DNA of 64,000 bases from Bacillus sp. SB49 (GCF_000469135.2 NZ_CP048117.1:3633501-3697500), one strand, 5' to 3'; shown: positions 31,722-42,148, numbered from the stretch's first letter. Notes: generated by a model not told the origin, from the sequence alone. Made by a program: numbers and translations.

Positions 31722-33725
31722 TCAGGAAGCTTGGTTTTCATCGACTTTCGTCAGTGCTTCCTCGAGCGGTTCCCTCAATCCGACAGCGAGCGTCTTCGAA
31801 TAAAGCGTTCCGATATGGTGTTCATCCCGGTACACGTACACGTTGCCGATAACCGGCTTACAGCTGTCTTCCTCACAGAAGTAATCCGACAAATCAGCAT
31901 AGGTCACGTTCCCAGGCAGGTCTTCTGTATTTTCCCACGGTACGACGTCCGCCAGCGCTTCCCTGCGCGGTACCGAACAGTCATCGACAGAATCATTCTG
32001 TTCGAGGCAGATGAGCGGATCCTCTTCCATACGAGGATTATCCCGGATGGCGAAAACTTCCGTAATACCTTCGAGTTTCCGCCACTGTTCTTTATACCCG
32101 TCCGGAACTTTGTCTCCGGCACCGACCGTCGCTGTCGTGACGACAAGGTCCGGCGGCTCTTCCAACAGTTTCGCAAGCAAATCTTCATTCCATTCCACAC
32201 ACGTCTCATTCAACTTGCCGTTGAAATCGTCGGCAGAGAACCGGCAGGCATCTTTATTATAAACATCGATCTGCAGGTTAAAGTCTTTCGACAATTCCTC
32301 AAGCGCCGGGAACCAGTGTCCGGAATGGGAACCACCGACAAGGGCGACCGTATAATCCGGATTTTCCGTCTCCCCTTTGGAGCAATATTCAAGCCCTTCT
32401 TCATTCGTGTACGTGAAGCAGCTGTCATCTTCATAAAAAGACGGCAGGTTCTCCTGGACTTCGATCGGCGTCGGATATGGACCTTTATCGTCAGCAGGCT
32501 CGATATCCCCCATAACCGCTCTTGCACCCGGGTAGTCTTCTACGACATAGGCCGATCCCTTCACTTGACTGCTGTAAAGGTCCCAAGCCGTATTGAGAGC
32601 AAGCGTCGGGATGATGAAGAAGCTGAGTGCGAGAACAATTCTTCGTTTCGCCGTCCGTACGTTCAGCTTCCGGATCGGCTTTTCAATATAATTCACAGAG
32701 ACGTAGGCAAGAACGACCGTAATGGCAAGAACGATGATTCCAGCCCCTGTGGAGATCGTATCGGTATTGAAGTAGGAGTAATACAAAATAAGCAGCGGAA
32801 AATGCCACAGATAAAATCCATACGAAATCCCGCCGAATTTCAGGAACGGCTTCGATCCGAGCAGTTTGTCGACACCGAAGCGTCCTCCGTTCTCCGCAGA
32901 AACGATGACGAAGATGACCCCCATTGTCGGCAGGAGAGCGATGTAGCCCGGGAACATCGTCGAAACGGGAACAACCATCCCTGTGAAGACGACGATGGCA
33001 AGGCCGACCCACCCCATGACGATGCTGATTCCTCGTTTGAATTTTAAATAAGGAAGCAGCAAGGACAGAATACCGCCGAGGCTGAACTCCCACGCTCTCG
33101 CAAACGTATCAAAATAGGCCCACGGCTGATTGACTGCCGTCTTGTAAATCGAATACGCGATGGAACAGGTGAACAAGACGAGCAGCACGCCGAGAAGCGT
33201 CTTTCTCACCGGCGTCTTCAATACTTTACGTGCTAAATAATAGGCGAGCATAATGACAAACGGCCACGTAATATAGAACTGCCCTTGCAGCGACAGCGCC
33301 CAGAAATGCTGGAACGGGCTGGCAAGGTTGTTCTGAGCCAAATAATCAACCGAACTGAAGGCAAGCTGCCAGTTCTGGAAGTAGAAAGCGGACGAGAACC
33401 CTTCCGCAATGATCTGCTTCCACTGCGCCTGCGGCATCACGATGAACGAAAGCACGATCACCGTGAACAGAACCGTGAAGGCAACCGGGAACAGCCGCCT
33501 TGCAAGACCAAGGACATATTCCTTGACGTTCAGGCTCCCTTCCCTTACCATCCGTGATAACAGCGAAGTGGTGATCAAGTATCCGGATACGATGAAGAAG
33601 ACGTCGACCCCTCCGGAAACGGAACCGAGCCATATATGGTAGATAGCGACGAGAAGTGCAGCGACCGCCCGCACACCTTCAATTTCGGGCCGGAACCGCT
33701 TTTCCGGCGCTCTTAAATCTTTCAT
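31722..33725 (-). CDS. OatA-like acyltransferase (acyltransferase-3 + SGNH domain)
   Basis: This is a 667-residue membrane enzyme. Residues 1 to about 370 form the acyltransferase-3 domain with 10-11 helices (IEGVRAVAALLVAIYHI, GGVDVFFIVSGYLIT). Residues from about 400 form an external SGNH-type domain with VALVGGSHSGHW and a terminal DEHHIGT in place of the usual DxxH. Such proteins move acetyl groups across the membrane to peptidoglycan, teichoic acid or polysaccharide. The external part has several cysteine pairs. The target polymer is not determinable here. Confidence 0.9.
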   Translation of the reverse strand: MKDLRAPEKRFRPEIEGVRAVAALLVAIYHIWLGSVSGGVDVFFIVSGYLITTSLLSRMVREGSLNVKEYVLGLARRLFPVAFTVLFTVIVLSFIVMPQAQWKQIIAEGFSSAFYFQNWQLAFSSVDYLAQNNLASPFQHFWALSLQGQFYITWPFVIMLAYYLARKVLKTPVRKTLLGVLLVLFTCSIAYSIYKTAVNQPWAYFDTFARAWEFSLGGILSLLLPYLKFKRGISIVMGWVGLAIVVFTGMVVPVSTMFPGYIALLPTMGVIFVIVSAENGGRFGVDKLLGSKPFLKFGGISYGFYLWHFPLLILYYSYFNTDTISTGAGIIVLAITVVLAYVSVNYIEKPIRKLNVRTAKRRIVLALSFFIIPTLALNTAWDLYSSQVKGSAYVVEDYPGARAVMGDIEPADDKGPYPTPIEVQENLPSFYEDDSCFTYTNEEGLEYCSKGETENPDYTVALVGGSHSGHWFPALEELSKDFNLQIDVYNKDACRFSADDFNGKLNETCVEWNEDLLAKLLEEPPDLVVTTATVGAGDKVPDGYKEQWRKLEGITEVFAIRDNPRMEEDPLICLEQNDSVDDCSVPRREALADVVPWENTEDLPGNVTYADLSDYFCEEDSCKPVIGNVYVYRDEHHIGTLYSKTLAVGLREPLEEALTKVDENQAS

Positions 33726-33971
33726 ACTATCAAAACCCCCAAGTAATCAACGACGCATTGCTGCAGCATCATTCAGTATAGATACGTTAAGCATAACAGT
33801 TTTCCCTAATTTTTTGACCAATTTCCAATAATTTAACAAATGAATTACAATTCGAACTATTCCCTTTTTCAATAGAATGCTAATGATTGAGAATTAACCG
33901 GCCCGTTTCTCATCCGATGAAATTGGATATACTAGTAACACATCCGTAAATGTGACAATTTATCGCAGCGG

Positions 33972-34025
33972 TTGACAAACATGGAGTTTTATTTAATAAT
34001 AGGTGTCGTATTAGAATTATTATAA
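33972..34025 (+). promoter_or_regulatory. ahpC promoter with PerR box
   Basis: -35 TTGACA (33972-33977) and -10 AATAAT (33995-34000) are 17 bp apart. TTAGAATTATTATAA (34011-34025) matches the PerR consensus TTATAATNATTATAA at all but one fixed position and overlaps the expected transcript start, so PerR would repress until peroxide oxidises it. The rest of the 33726-34073 gap is AT-rich upstream sequence with no gene. Confidence 0.85.
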
Positions 34026-34073
34026 ATTACTGCTTTTTGAAGCAGAAAACCATAACTCAGGAGGAATTCAACT

Positions 34074-34637
34074 ATGTCTCTAATCGGTAAAGAAGTACAA
34101 CCATTCGAAGCAAAAGCATTCAAAAACGGTGAATTCGTAGACGTAAGCAACGAAACATTCAAAGGTCAATGGAGCGTTGTCTGCTTCTATCCTGCAGACT
34201 TCTCTTTCGTATGCCCTACAGAATTGGAAGACCTTCAGAACCAATACGAAGATCTTAAAGCACTTGGTGCAGAAGTTTACTCTGTATCCACTGATACGCA
34301 CTTCGTACACAAAGGCTGGCACGACAGCTCTGAAAAAATCGGTAAAATCACTTATACCATGATCGGGGATCCTTCCCAGACGATTACCCGCGGCTTCGAC
34401 GTCCTTGATGAAGAGTCCGGTCTTGCAGATCGCGGAACGTTCATCATCGATCCAGACGGCGTTGTTCAAACTGTAGAAGTGAACGCAGGCGGAATCGGCC
34501 GTGACGCTAGCACGCTTGTAAACAAAATCAAAGCAGCTCAATATGTACGCAACAACCCAGGTGAAGTATGCCCTGCTAAATGGGAAGAAGGATCTGAAAC
34601 ACTTACACCTAGCCTTGATCTAGTAGGTAAAATCTAA
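34074..34637 (+). CDS. ahpC: Alkyl hydroperoxide reductase subunit C (peroxiredoxin)
   Basis: The 187-residue typical 2-Cys peroxiredoxin reduces H2O2, organic peroxides and peroxynitrite. The peroxidatic cysteine is in FSFVCPTEL and the resolving cysteine in [14 protein letters not shown] precedes the ATG. The next gene, ahpF, starts 16 bp after its stop, forming the classical operon. Codon use is strongly biased, as expected for an abundant protein. Confidence 0.98.
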   Translation: MSLIGKEVQPFEAKAFKNGEFVDVSNETFKGQWSVVCFYPADFSFVCPTELEDLQNQYEDLKALGAEVYSVSTDTHFVHKGWHDSSEKIGKITYTMIGDPSQTITRGFDVLDEESGLADRGTFIIDPDGVVQTVEVNAGGIGRDASTLVNKIKAAQYVRNNPGEVCPAKWEEGSETLTPSLDLVGKI

Positions 34638-34653
34638 GGAGTGACAGTGACTT

Positions 34654-36183
34654 ATGGCACTTGATGCACAAATCAAAGCACAACTAGACCAGTACCTCCA
34701 GATGATGGAAGGGGACGTCGTGCTGAAGATCAGTGCAGGCGAGGATGACACATCGAAAGAGATGCTGGCTCTTACAGAAGAGCTGGTATCCATGTCTCCT
34801 CGGATCACTGCAGAAACAGCACAACTGAAGCGCACCCCAAGCTTCAGCGTCAACCGTCCGGGCGAAGAAACAGGCATCACATTCGCCGGCGTACCTTTGG
34901 GACACGAATTCACTTCCCTCGTCCTTGCCTTGCTGCAAGTGAGCGGAAGAGCTCCCAAAGCTGACGAAAACGTCCTTGAACAAATCAGAAACATCAATGG
35001 AACGTACCATTTCGAAACGTATGTCAGCCTGACATGCCATAATTGTCCAGATGTTGTCCAAGCGCTTAACTTGATGAGTGTCGTCAATCCGAACATCACC
35101 CACACGATGATCGATGGTGCCGCTTTTAAAGAAGAAGCAGAAAGCAACAACGTCATGGCTGTACCTTCCGTATATCTGAACGGCGAATTCTTCGGCGGCG
35201 GACGCATGAGCCTGGAAGAGATCGTCAGTCAGATCGGAGACGGTCCGGACCCGGATGAGTTCAACAACAAAGATCCGTATGAAGTCCTTGTCGTCGGCGG
35301 CGGCCCTGCAGGAGCATCTGCAGCGATTTATACCGCCCGTAAAGGAATACGTACTGGAATCGTTGCCGAACGCTTCGGAGGACAGGTACAGGATACGATG
35401 AGCATCGAGAACTTCATCAGTGTGAAGAAGACCGAAGGCCCGAAACTGGCTGCAAGTCTGGAAGAACACGTGAAGGACTATGAGGTCGACGTCATGAACC
35501 TTCAGCAGGCCCGCTCGCTTGAGAAGAACGATCTGTTCGAACTTGAGCTTGAGAACGGCGGCGTACTGAAGAGTAAAACCGTCATCATCTCCACAGGTGC
35601 CCGCTGGCGTCAGCTCGGCGTACCGGGAGAAGAAGAATTCAAGAACAAAGGTGTCGCTTACTGTCCACACTGTGACGGCCCGTTGTTCGAAGGCAAAGAC
35701 GTAGCAGTCATCGGCGGCGGAAACTCCGGTGTCGAGGCGGCGATCGACCTTGCCGGTATCGTGAAACACGTCACGGTCCTCGAATTCGGCGCGGAACTGC
35801 GTGCGGATGAAGTGCTGCAGGAACGCCTGCACAGCCTTCCGAACGTAACCGTCCTTACAAATGCACAGACGACGGAAATCACCGGCTCTGATAATGTGAA
35901 TGGTCTCACGTACATCGATCGTGAAACCGAAGAAGAGAAGCATGTCGAGCTTGATGGTGTCTTCGTCCAAATCGGTCTCGTACCGAATACCGAGTGGCTC
36001 GGTGACTTCGTCGATCGAACACGCACAGGCGAAATCGTCGTCGATAAACGCGGCGCAACGAGCGTACCCGGCCTGTTCGCAGCCGGCGACTGTACCGACA
36101 GCCCGTACAACCAAATCATCATTTCCATGGGAGATGGAGCGAATGCAGCCTTGGGTGCGTTCGACCACCTGATCCGTAACTGA
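34654..36183 (+). CDS. ahpF: Alkyl hydroperoxide reductase subunit F
   Basis: The 509-residue flavoprotein passes electrons from NAD(P)H to AhpC. The N-terminal double thioredoxin-like domain carries TCHNCPD, and the thioredoxin-reductase-like part has the FAD site [19 protein letters not shown], the redox pair CPHCDG and the NAD site [13 protein letters not shown], ending in [25 protein letters not shown] precedes the ATG. It follows ahpC under the same PerR-type promoter. Confidence 0.98.
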   Translation: MALDAQIKAQLDQYLQMMEGDVVLKISAGEDDTSKEMLALTEELVSMSPRITAETAQLKRTPSFSVNRPGEETGITFAGVPLGHEFTSLVLALLQVSGRAPKADENVLEQIRNINGTYHFETYVSLTCHNCPDVVQALNLMSVVNPNITHTMIDGAAFKEEAESNNVMAVPSVYLNGEFFGGGRMSLEEIVSQIGDGPDPDEFNNKDPYEVLVVGGGPAGASAAIYTARKGIRTGIVAERFGGQVQDTMSIENFISVKKTEGPKLAASLEEHVKDYEVDVMNLQQARSLEKNDLFELELENGGVLKSKTVIISTGARWRQLGVPGEEEFKNKGVAYCPHCDGPLFEGKDVAVIGGGNSGVEAAIDLAGIVKHVTVLEFGAELRADEVLQERLHSLPNVTVLTNAQTTEITGSDNVNGLTYIDRETEEEKHVELDGVFVQIGLVPNTEWLGDFVDRTRTGEIVVDKRGATSVPGLFAAGDCTDSPYNQIIISMGDGANAALGAFDHLIRN

Positions 36184-36191
36184 TGGAATTT

Positions 36192-36224
36192 AAGCCCTGT
36201 CTTTTCGAAGACAGGGCTTTTTTA
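36192..36224 (+). terminator. ahpCF terminator
   Basis: AAGCCCTGTCTT pairs perfectly with AAGACAGGGCTT around TTCG (36192-36219), then TTTTT. Confidence 0.92.
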
Positions 36225-36322
36225 GTCTGCCGCGAAAATCTAAGGAACAGGTAAAGCCTTCCCCCCTTTGAAATATGAATCAGGCTGCATCAATAAATCA
36301 AAGGAAAGGCGTGTATGGTAAA

Positions 36323-36403
36323 GGGTGGAGGGGAATAGAGCAGACTCCTGTGGGAATGGTGGCACAGGTAAGACCCCGGAAAGCGCTCTATTCCCCGGAG
36401 CCC
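36323..36403 (+). repeat. Dispersed structured repeat, copy D (internally deleted)
   Basis: The outer stem is GGGT/GCCC and the inner stem GGGGAATAGAGC/GCTCTATTCCCC (36330-36341, 36385-36396). About 36 bases of the core, including the GGTGAG/CTCACC hairpin, are missing between two GGAAAG-like sequences, but the outer stems still pair. Confidence 0.88.
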
Positions 36404-36505
36404 GCTCTCTACCTGAAAATCACTTCCTCTTTTCGAAGTCAGAACTTAACAGGCTGTCGGGAAACTTAAGTGGCTAAAGCAAATATAGTTAACCTACGGA
36501 GAGTT

Positions 36506-36608
36506 TTGACGGTGAGGGAGTTATCTGCTATGATAAGCGCGTTATTCAGCGGACTCTTTCAAGAGCCCAGTTTTCCACTGTCCGCACCGCCGGACGGTTG
36601 GCATGGAG
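36506..36608 (+). promoter_or_regulatory. Promoter and foldable leader of the YibE/F operon
   Basis: TTGACG (36506-36511) and TATGAT (36529-36534) are 17 bp apart. The leader can fold with GCGGAC (36549-36554) pairing GTCCGC (36580-36585) around a small CTCTT/AAGAG hairpin. Alternatively GTCCG (36580-36584) pairs with CGGAC (36591-36595) just ahead of the GGAGG ribosome site (36604-36608). The two folds exclude each other, as in attenuators or riboswitches. Confidence 0.5.
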
Positions 36609-36620
36609 GCTTATTCAAAC

Positions 36621-37757
36621 ATGAAGGCAGGAAAGATACTTACCCGTATCACCCACCGCCAATGGATCGTCATCACCCTGCTCGCCATCACCTGCATCGC
36701 TTCGATGGTATTCGTCAACCATAATGCCGGACTTTACGGCCGCACGATTGCAGAAGTGACCGATACGAAGACGGTCGATACGGAGAATGTTACAGACATC
36801 CACGACAATAAAGACACCATTTCTACACAAACCATTTCCGGGGAAATATTGAACGGACCCTATAAGGGTAAAAAAATCGACATGAGCAACGAATACTCTT
36901 CTTCGGAAGCATACGACCAAAAGTACGAGGAAGGGAATGAAGTGTTTGTTTCCATCGATGAAGATTCGCTGCAGGAAGATGGACTGACCGGTGCGATCAT
37001 CGATGCAAAGCGTGACAAATACGTCCTCGCTGCCGCCTGGGTCTTCCTTTTTCTACTGCTGATTGTCGGCAGAAAGCGCGGCGCACTCTCGATTGTCAGC
37101 CTCGTCGTCAACGCAGCCTTGATGTACTTCGCGCTCGATCTTTATATCGCCAATTCCGACGGTACCCTGCTCTTTATCTGCAGCGGGCTCGTCATTTTGT
37201 TCAGCATCGGTTCACTCCTTTTCTTAAACGGATTCAATCAGAAGACGTATGCTGCCATTCTATCTACGCTGATCGGCATTTCCGTTTCTTTAGCGATCGC
37301 CTATTTCGTCATCCAGGCCCTGCAGGGGAACGGCCTCCGCTATGAGGAAATGCAGTATTTGACCCGTCCGTACAGGGAAGTATTCATGGCCGGGCTGTTC
37401 ATCGGCTCGCTTGGTGCCGTGATGGACGTATCGATCACGATCGCTTCGTCACTGTTCGGACTCTATGAGAAGGATGCCGCCATCACAGGAAAGGCATTGT
37501 GGAAATCCGGTATGGACATCGGAAAGGACGTCATGGGGACCCTGACGAGCATCTTGTTCTTCGTCTATGCGGCCGGCTCGATCCCGTCGATTCTTCTCTA
37601 CTTGAAGAATACATCGCCGCTCGGCTTCACGCTGTCCATGAATCTGTCGCTTGAAATAGCCCGGGCGCTTGTCGGCGGCATTGGCATTGTCCTGACAATC
37701 CCGATCAGTGTCTACACTACACTGTTCATCATTAACGCAAAGAGGAAGAGATCATGA
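36621..37757 (+). CDS. YibE/F-family membrane protein (first of pair)
   Basis: The 378-residue protein has an N-terminal helix, an external domain of about 100 residues (ISGEILNGPYKGKKIDMSNEY) and then seven or eight helices with the YibE/F signature (FIGSLGAVMDVSITIASSLF, KSGMDIGKDVMGTLTSILFF). The start at 36621 is preferred: GGAGG lies 11 bases upstream, whereas the ATG at 36603 lacks a site. It overlaps the second YibE/F gene (ATGA). The family's transported substrate is not established. Confidence 0.85.
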   Translation: MKAGKILTRITHRQWIVITLLAITCIASMVFVNHNAGLYGRTIAEVTDTKTVDTENVTDIHDNKDTISTQTISGEILNGPYKGKKIDMSNEYSSSEAYDQKYEEGNEVFVSIDEDSLQEDGLTGAIIDAKRDKYVLAAAWVFLFLLLIVGRKRGALSIVSLVVNAALMYFALDLYIANSDGTLLFICSGLVILFSIGSLLFLNGFNQKTYAAILSTLIGISVSLAIAYFVIQALQGNGLRYEEMQYLTRPYREVFMAGLFIGSLGAVMDVSITIASSLFGLYEKDAAITGKALWKSGMDIGKDVMGTLTSILFFVYAAGSIPSILLYLKNTSPLGFTLSMNLSLEIARALVGGIGIVLTIPISVYTTLFIINAKRKRS

Positions 37758-38524
37758 ATGTACTAGTCGCCTTAACCGCCATATTATTCCTATTGATGGT
37801 CCTCGTCGGAGGAAAAAAAGGAGTGCGATCGTTCGCTTCGTTATTCTTCAACTTCGTCATTCTCATCGTCGCGCTGTTTTTCATGCTCGATCCGCACATC
37901 AATCCGATCATCGTGACCATCATCGCCTGTGCGGTCATCAGCTACGTCAACCTGATTTACGTGAACGACTGGAATTTGAAGACGGGCACCGCGTTTCTCG
38001 CTACGATGGTCACGATCGCCATTTTGCTCGTCGGCATCCATTTGATTACAGATATGTCAATGATCCAAGGGTTCAGTGAAGAAGATTCCGACAGCCTCGC
38101 GCCCTACTCGTTATACATCGGGCTTGATTTCGTGAAAATCGCCGCCTCCGTCATCATCATCGGGACGATCGGCGCCATCACGGAAGTGGCGATTTCCATC
38201 ACGTCATCGATGAGTGAGGTGCAGCACCACCATCCGGAGATCTCAAGGAAGGACTTGTTCGTCTCCGGCATGAACGTCGGCCGCGACATCCTCGGAACGG
38301 ATACGAACACGCTGTTCTTCGCCTTCTTCGGCGGCTACCTTGCCCTGCTTATCTGGTTCAAGGATTTGGACTATTCGCTGGGCGAAATCGTCAATTCCAA
38401 AGTGTTCAGTGAAGAGATGATTGCGATCTTTTGTGCCGGCATCGGCATTGCGCTCATCATCCCGGTCGCAGCGGCCATCCATTCCTTTTTCGCGGTGCGG
38501 AAGAAGGCGATGGCTGCTGAATAA
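37754..38524 (+). CDS. YibE/F-family membrane protein (second of pair)
   Basis: The 256-residue protein contains only the membrane part of the family, about seven helices, with the matching signature GTIGAITEVAISITSSM and SGMNVGRDILGTDTNTLFF. Lacking the external domain of its partner, it probably forms a heteromeric complex with it. The start codon overlaps the upstream stop, so translation is coupled. A decayed repeat copy and a terminator follow. Confidence 0.85.
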   Translation: MNVLVALTAILFLLMVLVGGKKGVRSFASLFFNFVILIVALFFMLDPHINPIIVTIIACAVISYVNLIYVNDWNLKTGTAFLATMVTIAILLVGIHLITDMSMIQGFSEEDSDSLAPYSLYIGLDFVKIAASVIIIGTIGAITEVAISITSSMSEVQHHHPEISRKDLFVSGMNVGRDILGTDTNTLFFAFFGGYLALLIWFKDLDYSLGEIVNSKVFSEEMIAIFCAGIGIALIIPVAAAIHSFFAVRKKAMAAE

Positions 38525-38531
38525 TAGCCCT

Positions 38532-38574
38532 TAGAAGAGGACGGGGCGTCCCCATTTACCGGAGCCCGCTCTCC
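38532..38574 (+). repeat. Decayed 3' remnant of the dispersed repeat (copy F)
   Basis: GTCCCCATTTACCGGAGCCC (38548-38567) corresponds to the right arm and outer arm of full copies, with the core and left arm gone. It lies just after the YibE/F operon. Confidence 0.6.
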
Positions 38575-38580
38575 AAACAA

Positions 38581-38614
38581 AAAAGCGTCCGGCTCGTAAG
38601 CCGGACGCTTTTTC
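38581..38614. terminator. Bidirectional terminator
   Basis: AAAGCGTCCGGCT and AGCCGGACGCTTT pair perfectly around CGTA with U tracts both ways, between the YibE/F operon and the convergent MetE-like gene. Confidence 0.9.
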
Positions 38615-38622
38615 TATACTAT

Positions 38623-39729
38623 CTATCTCCAAACTTCCTCTGCAATTTCAAGCACGTGGCGGATCTTCGCCCACTGTGCTTCCTCTGAAATCACATTCCC
38701 CTCTTCCGTCGAAGCGAACCCGCACTGCGGGCTGAGACAGAGCTGGGACATCGGCACATAGTCGGATGCCTCTAAGATCCGGGCTTTGATCCGGTCCGGG
38801 TCTTCCAGTTCGCCGGTCTTCGATGTAATCAGGCCGAGGACGACCGACAGATCCGGGCGGTTGACGTGACGGAGCGGTTCGAAGCCGCCGGAGCGTTCAT
38901 CATCGAATTCCAGGAACAGGCCATCGACGTCCAAACCGTCGAAGATCGTCTCCGACAGCGCTTCATAGCTCCCTGTCGTCATGAAGGTCGAACGGAAGTT
39001 TCCGCGGCAGATGTGCATCGTGATCAACAGGTCTTCCGGACGCTCTGCGATCGATTCGTTGATCGAACGGGCACACAGGGTAGCGGCACGTTCCGGATCG
39101 CGGCCTTCCGCAGCAATCGCTTCTCTGCCTTTTTCCGAGAAAAAGCTTGCCCAGGCGGTATCATCGAGCTGCAGGTAGCGGCACCCTTCTTCGTAAATCC
39201 GCTGAATGAATCCTTGGTACGCATCCACCAAATCCGCGAGCAGCGCTTCATCCGTCGGGTAGATCTCCCTGTCGATGTCGGCACGGAATAGGAGCATGTT
39301 GGGGCTCGGAATCGTCAGCTTTGCGACGGAATCGCCGGCGATCTCTTTCAGGAAACGGAAGTCCCTGATGGCCGGATGATCCGTGAACCCGACCTTTCCA
39401 GTCACTTTGACACCGCGCGCCTTCGTCTCCACCCCGTCGAACGGAAGTCCCTTCTCCTTGTCGTAGCCTTCCACTCCATCGAGTCCTTCAAGGAAATCGA
39501 AGTGCCACCAGCTGCGACGGAAATCCCCGTCTGTCACGGCAGGAAGTCCTGCCTCTTTCTGTTTCGCGACAAGCTTCGTTATCTCTTCGTCTTCGATCCG
39601 GCGCAGCTCTTCTTGGGAAATCGTCCCCTCCGCTTTCTGCCGGCGCGCTTCCTTCAAACGCTCGGGTCTCAGGAAGCTCCCGACATGATCGCCTTTGAAT
39701 GGAGCTCGTTTGATGGTTGAATTCGTCAT
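38623..39729 (-). CDS. yxjG: MetE-like methyltransferase (YxjG/YxjH family)
   Basis: The 368-residue protein corresponds to the C-terminal catalytic half of cobalamin-independent methionine synthase. Zinc-binding positions are visible in TMHICRGNF and LSPQCGF. YxjG/YxjH proteins are thought to make methionine from homocysteine with a methyl donor other than the full MetE substrate. GAAGGATG precedes the ATG at 39729. A SAM-I riboswitch immediately upstream makes it a methionine-starvation gene. Confidence 0.88.
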   Translation of the reverse strand: MTNSTIKRAPFKGDHVGSFLRPERLKEARRQKAEGTISQEELRRIEDEEITKLVAKQKEAGLPAVTDGDFRRSWWHFDFLEGLDGVEGYDKEKGLPFDGVETKARGVKVTGKVGFTDHPAIRDFRFLKEIAGDSVAKLTIPSPNMLLFRADIDREIYPTDEALLADLVDAYQGFIQRIYEEGCRYLQLDDTAWASFFSEKGREAIAAEGRDPERAATLCARSINESIAERPEDLLITMHICRGNFRSTFMTTGSYEALSETIFDGLDVDGLFLEFDDERSGGFEPLRHVNRPDLSVVLGLITSKTGELEDPDRIKARILEASDYVPMSQLCLSPQCGFASTEEGNVISEEAQWAKIRHVLEIAEEVWR

Positions 39730-39757
39730 CTCTATCATCCTTCTTCCGTTGAAATTA

Positions 39758-39919
39758 AAAAAATCCACACTTCTCACCATAAGAAGAGCGGATTACCTGC
39801 GTATCTAACCTCTTCTCATCTGCAAGCACGTACGCTTCTGGAATTAGCACAGTACCACCCGTCAGGAGTCTGCTGCTAAGGCTTCAAAGGGCCAGTCCCT
39901 CCACCTTTCTCGATAAGAA
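39758..39919 (-). promoter_or_regulatory. SAM-I (S-box) riboswitch
   Basis: On the minus strand the aptamer (39917-39815) shows the S-box core: CTTATCGAGAAAGGTGGAGG, GACTGGCCC with TGAAGCC, and GTGCTAATTCC. P1 forms from CTTATC and GATGAG. The expression platform has AGAAGAG (39816-39810), which can pair with CTCTTCT as antiterminator. The competing terminator CCGCTCTTCT/AGAAGTGTGG (39791-39765) has a run of T. SAM binding should therefore switch yxjG off. Confidence 0.95.
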
Positions 39920-40103
39920 CGTTTATCTATGAAGTTGTTAGCCCCACTATACAGCAATTCTCAAACGATTGGCAACCTGTTGTCGGAAAATTTTGTCGAT
40001 AAGTCGGACGTACGACCTGTCTCTATTTTATTGCTAGCTTTTTCCAATTCAGCTACTTTAGACATATGTTCCATGAATCAAACATTTGTCCGGAGGGCTG
40101 TCT

Positions 40104-41213
40104 ATGTTACCAAACAAACTGACCGACCGCGAACGTCAGGTCTATGAACAGATTGCAAATAACCCGTATATTTCCCAACACGACCTCTCCCAAATCCTCG
40201 CCTTGTCCCGGTCCACCGTCGCCAACGTCATCTCCCAGCTTGTACAGAAAAACATTCTGCTCGGCCGCGCCTATGTCCTGAATCATTCCCGTCCTGTCCT
40301 CTGCATCGGTGCCGCCAACGTCGACCGCAAGTATCACTGCCTGGAGCGCTTCGACTATAAGACATCGAATCCGGTGCGGTCGACCGCAAGCGCCGGCGGC
40401 GTCGCCAGAAACATCGCAGAAAACCTCGGGCGCCTCGGAAACCGGCCGACACTCATCACTGCTGCCGGCAGAGATGCCGACTGGGAAATCATCGCCCGCG
40501 CCTCTGCCGAGTATATCATAATGGACGGCGTCCTCCATCTGCCGGACCGGAACACAGGCACGTACACCGCTGTCCTCGACGAGCATGGAGAAATGACGAT
40601 GGCCTTCGCCGATATGGCTATTTACGACGCTGTTCTTCCGGAGGAGATCCGTCGTCACGAGAAGAAATGGAAGCAGGCCGAATGCGTCATCGCCGATTTG
40701 AACTGCCCGCAGGAGACGCTCGCCTTCCTGCTTAAGGAAGCAGCCGCCGACCACACGCCGGTCGCCTTCATCACCGTCTCGATACTGAAAATGAAGCGGC
40801 TGCCCTCGGATATCAGCGGCCTGACGTGGCTGATGACGAACGTCGAAGAAAGCGCCGCACACTTCGACATTCCCATTCAAAACGAAGCCCAGTGGAAAGA
40901 CGCCGTTGAACACTGGCTCGCCTGCGGTGTCCGCTATGTCACGGTGACGTGGGGCAAGCGGGGTGTCATGGTCGGGGAAAGCGGCGGCAGCATCCGCCAC
41001 TATCCCGCCCCTGCCCTCGACACGACCGTAGACGTCACCGGCGCCGGAGATGCATTCTCCGCTGCTGTGCTGCACGCCTGGCTCGACGGCAGTCCACTGT
41101 CCGAAGCCGTCCATGCCGGACTGAAGAGCGCCGCCCTCTGCGTCCAGACGACAGCGACCGTCCATTCCGATTTGACGACCCATCTATTAAAAAAACAGGA
41201 GGAGTTCCTATGA
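40104..41213 (+). CDS. psuK: Pseudouridine kinase with N-terminal helix-turn-helix
   Basis: The 369-residue protein has a winged HTH at about 1-60 ([35 protein letters not shown]) fused to a PfkB kinase (about 65-365) with [11 protein letters not shown] as the catalytic/anion-hole motif. It phosphorylates pseudouridine to the 5'-phosphate, the substrate of the next gene, which overlaps it (ATGA). The HTH suggests it also regulates its own operon. CGGAGGG precedes the ATG. Confidence 0.88.
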   Translation: MLPNKLTDRERQVYEQIANNPYISQHDLSQILALSRSTVANVISQLVQKNILLGRAYVLNHSRPVLCIGAANVDRKYHCLERFDYKTSNPVRSTASAGGVARNIAENLGRLGNRPTLITAAGRDADWEIIARASAEYIIMDGVLHLPDRNTGTYTAVLDEHGEMTMAFADMAIYDAVLPEEIRRHEKKWKQAECVIADLNCPQETLAFLLKEAAADHTPVAFITVSILKMKRLPSDISGLTWLMTNVEESAAHFDIPIQNEAQWKDAVEHWLACGVRYVTVTWGKRGVMVGESGGSIRHYPAPALDTTVDVTGAGDAFSAAVLHAWLDGSPLSEAVHAGLKSAALCVQTTATVHSDLTTHLLKKQEEFL

Positions 41214-42148
41214 ATCTCAATCCCTATCTCTCCCTATCACAAGAAGTGAACGAAGCTTTGGAAACAGGAAAGCCTGTCGTCGCCCTCGAATCCACCATCA
41301 TCTCCCACGGTATGCCGTATCCTGAAAACATCGAAACGGCGAAGGAAGTCGAGCGGATCATCCGGGATAACGGAGCCGTCCCGGCGACGATCGCCATCCT
41401 TGACGGCCGGATCAAAATCGGACTGACAGCGGAAGAATTGACAGCGCTCGCCTCAAGGGATGATATCACCAAAGCTTCCCGTAAAGACCTCCCGTATCTG
41501 CTTGCGACCGGCCGCTCCGGTGCGACGACGGTAGCCGCAACGATGATTTGTGCCGACCTCGCCGGCATCCGCCTGTTCGTGACCGGCGGCATCGGCGGCG
41601 TCCACCGCGGGGCCGAAACGACGATGGACATATCGGCAGACCTGGAGGAGCTCGCCAGGACGAACGTCGCAGTCATCTGTGCCGGTGCGAAATCGATCCT
41701 CGACCTCGGCCTGACCCTCGAGTATCTGGAAACGAAAGGAGTACCAGTGATGGGGTATCAGACCGACTCCCTTCCTGCCTTCTTCACGCGCACATCCGAG
41801 TTTGCCGTCCATTTCCGCGTCGATGACGCAGAGGAAATCGGGCGCATCCTTCATACGAAATGGGAGCTCGGTCTTCAAGGAGGAGCCGTCATCGCCAACC
41901 CGATCCCTTCCGGTCACGCCCTTGATGCGTCCTACGTGACGGGCGTTATCGAAGCGGCGCTCGTTGAAGCGAAGCAGCAGAGCATCACAGGCAAGGACGT
42001 CACACCGTTCCTGCTGGATCACGTCAACCGCGCCACCGAAGGCAGAAGCCTCGCCGCTAACATCGAACTTATCAAAGCGAATGCCGGACTCGGAGCCGCT
42101 GCAGCCGTCGCTTTTTATGAACAAAAGAAAAAAGCCTATCAGCGATAG
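41210..42148 (+). CDS. psuG: Pseudouridine-5'-phosphate glycosidase
   Basis: The 312-residue lyase splits the C-C bond of pseudouridine 5'-phosphate to uracil and ribose 5-phosphate. Family motifs are [17 protein letters not shown], the catalytic-lysine region [47 protein letters not shown] and [20 protein letters not shown] precedes the ATG. Together with psuK it allows recovery of the modified nucleoside from degraded RNA. Confidence 0.97.
   Translation: MNLNPYLSLSQEVNEALETGKPVVALESTIISHGMPYPENIETAKEVERIIRDNGAVPATIAILDGRIKIGLTAEELTALASRDDITKASRKDLPYLLATGRSGATTVAATMICADLAGIRLFVTGGIGGVHRGAETTMDISADLEELARTNVAVICAGAKSILDLGLTLEYLETKGVPVMGYQTDSLPAFFTRTSEFAVHFRVDDAEEIGRILHTKWELGLQGGAVIANPIPSGHALDASYVTGVIEAALVEAKQQSITGKDVTPFLLDHVNRATEGRSLAANIELIKANAGLGAAAAVAFYEQKKKAYQR

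Noticed and set aside
34684-36168. 494-codon leftward frame
   Set aside because: It is antisense to ahpF, whose cofactor motifs are unmistakable; biased codon use in ahpF leaves the opposite frame open.
36470-36724. 84-codon frame overlapping the YibE/F leader
   Set aside because: It covers the promoter and leader and runs out of frame into the YibE/F gene; its product is unlike any protein and has no ribosome site.
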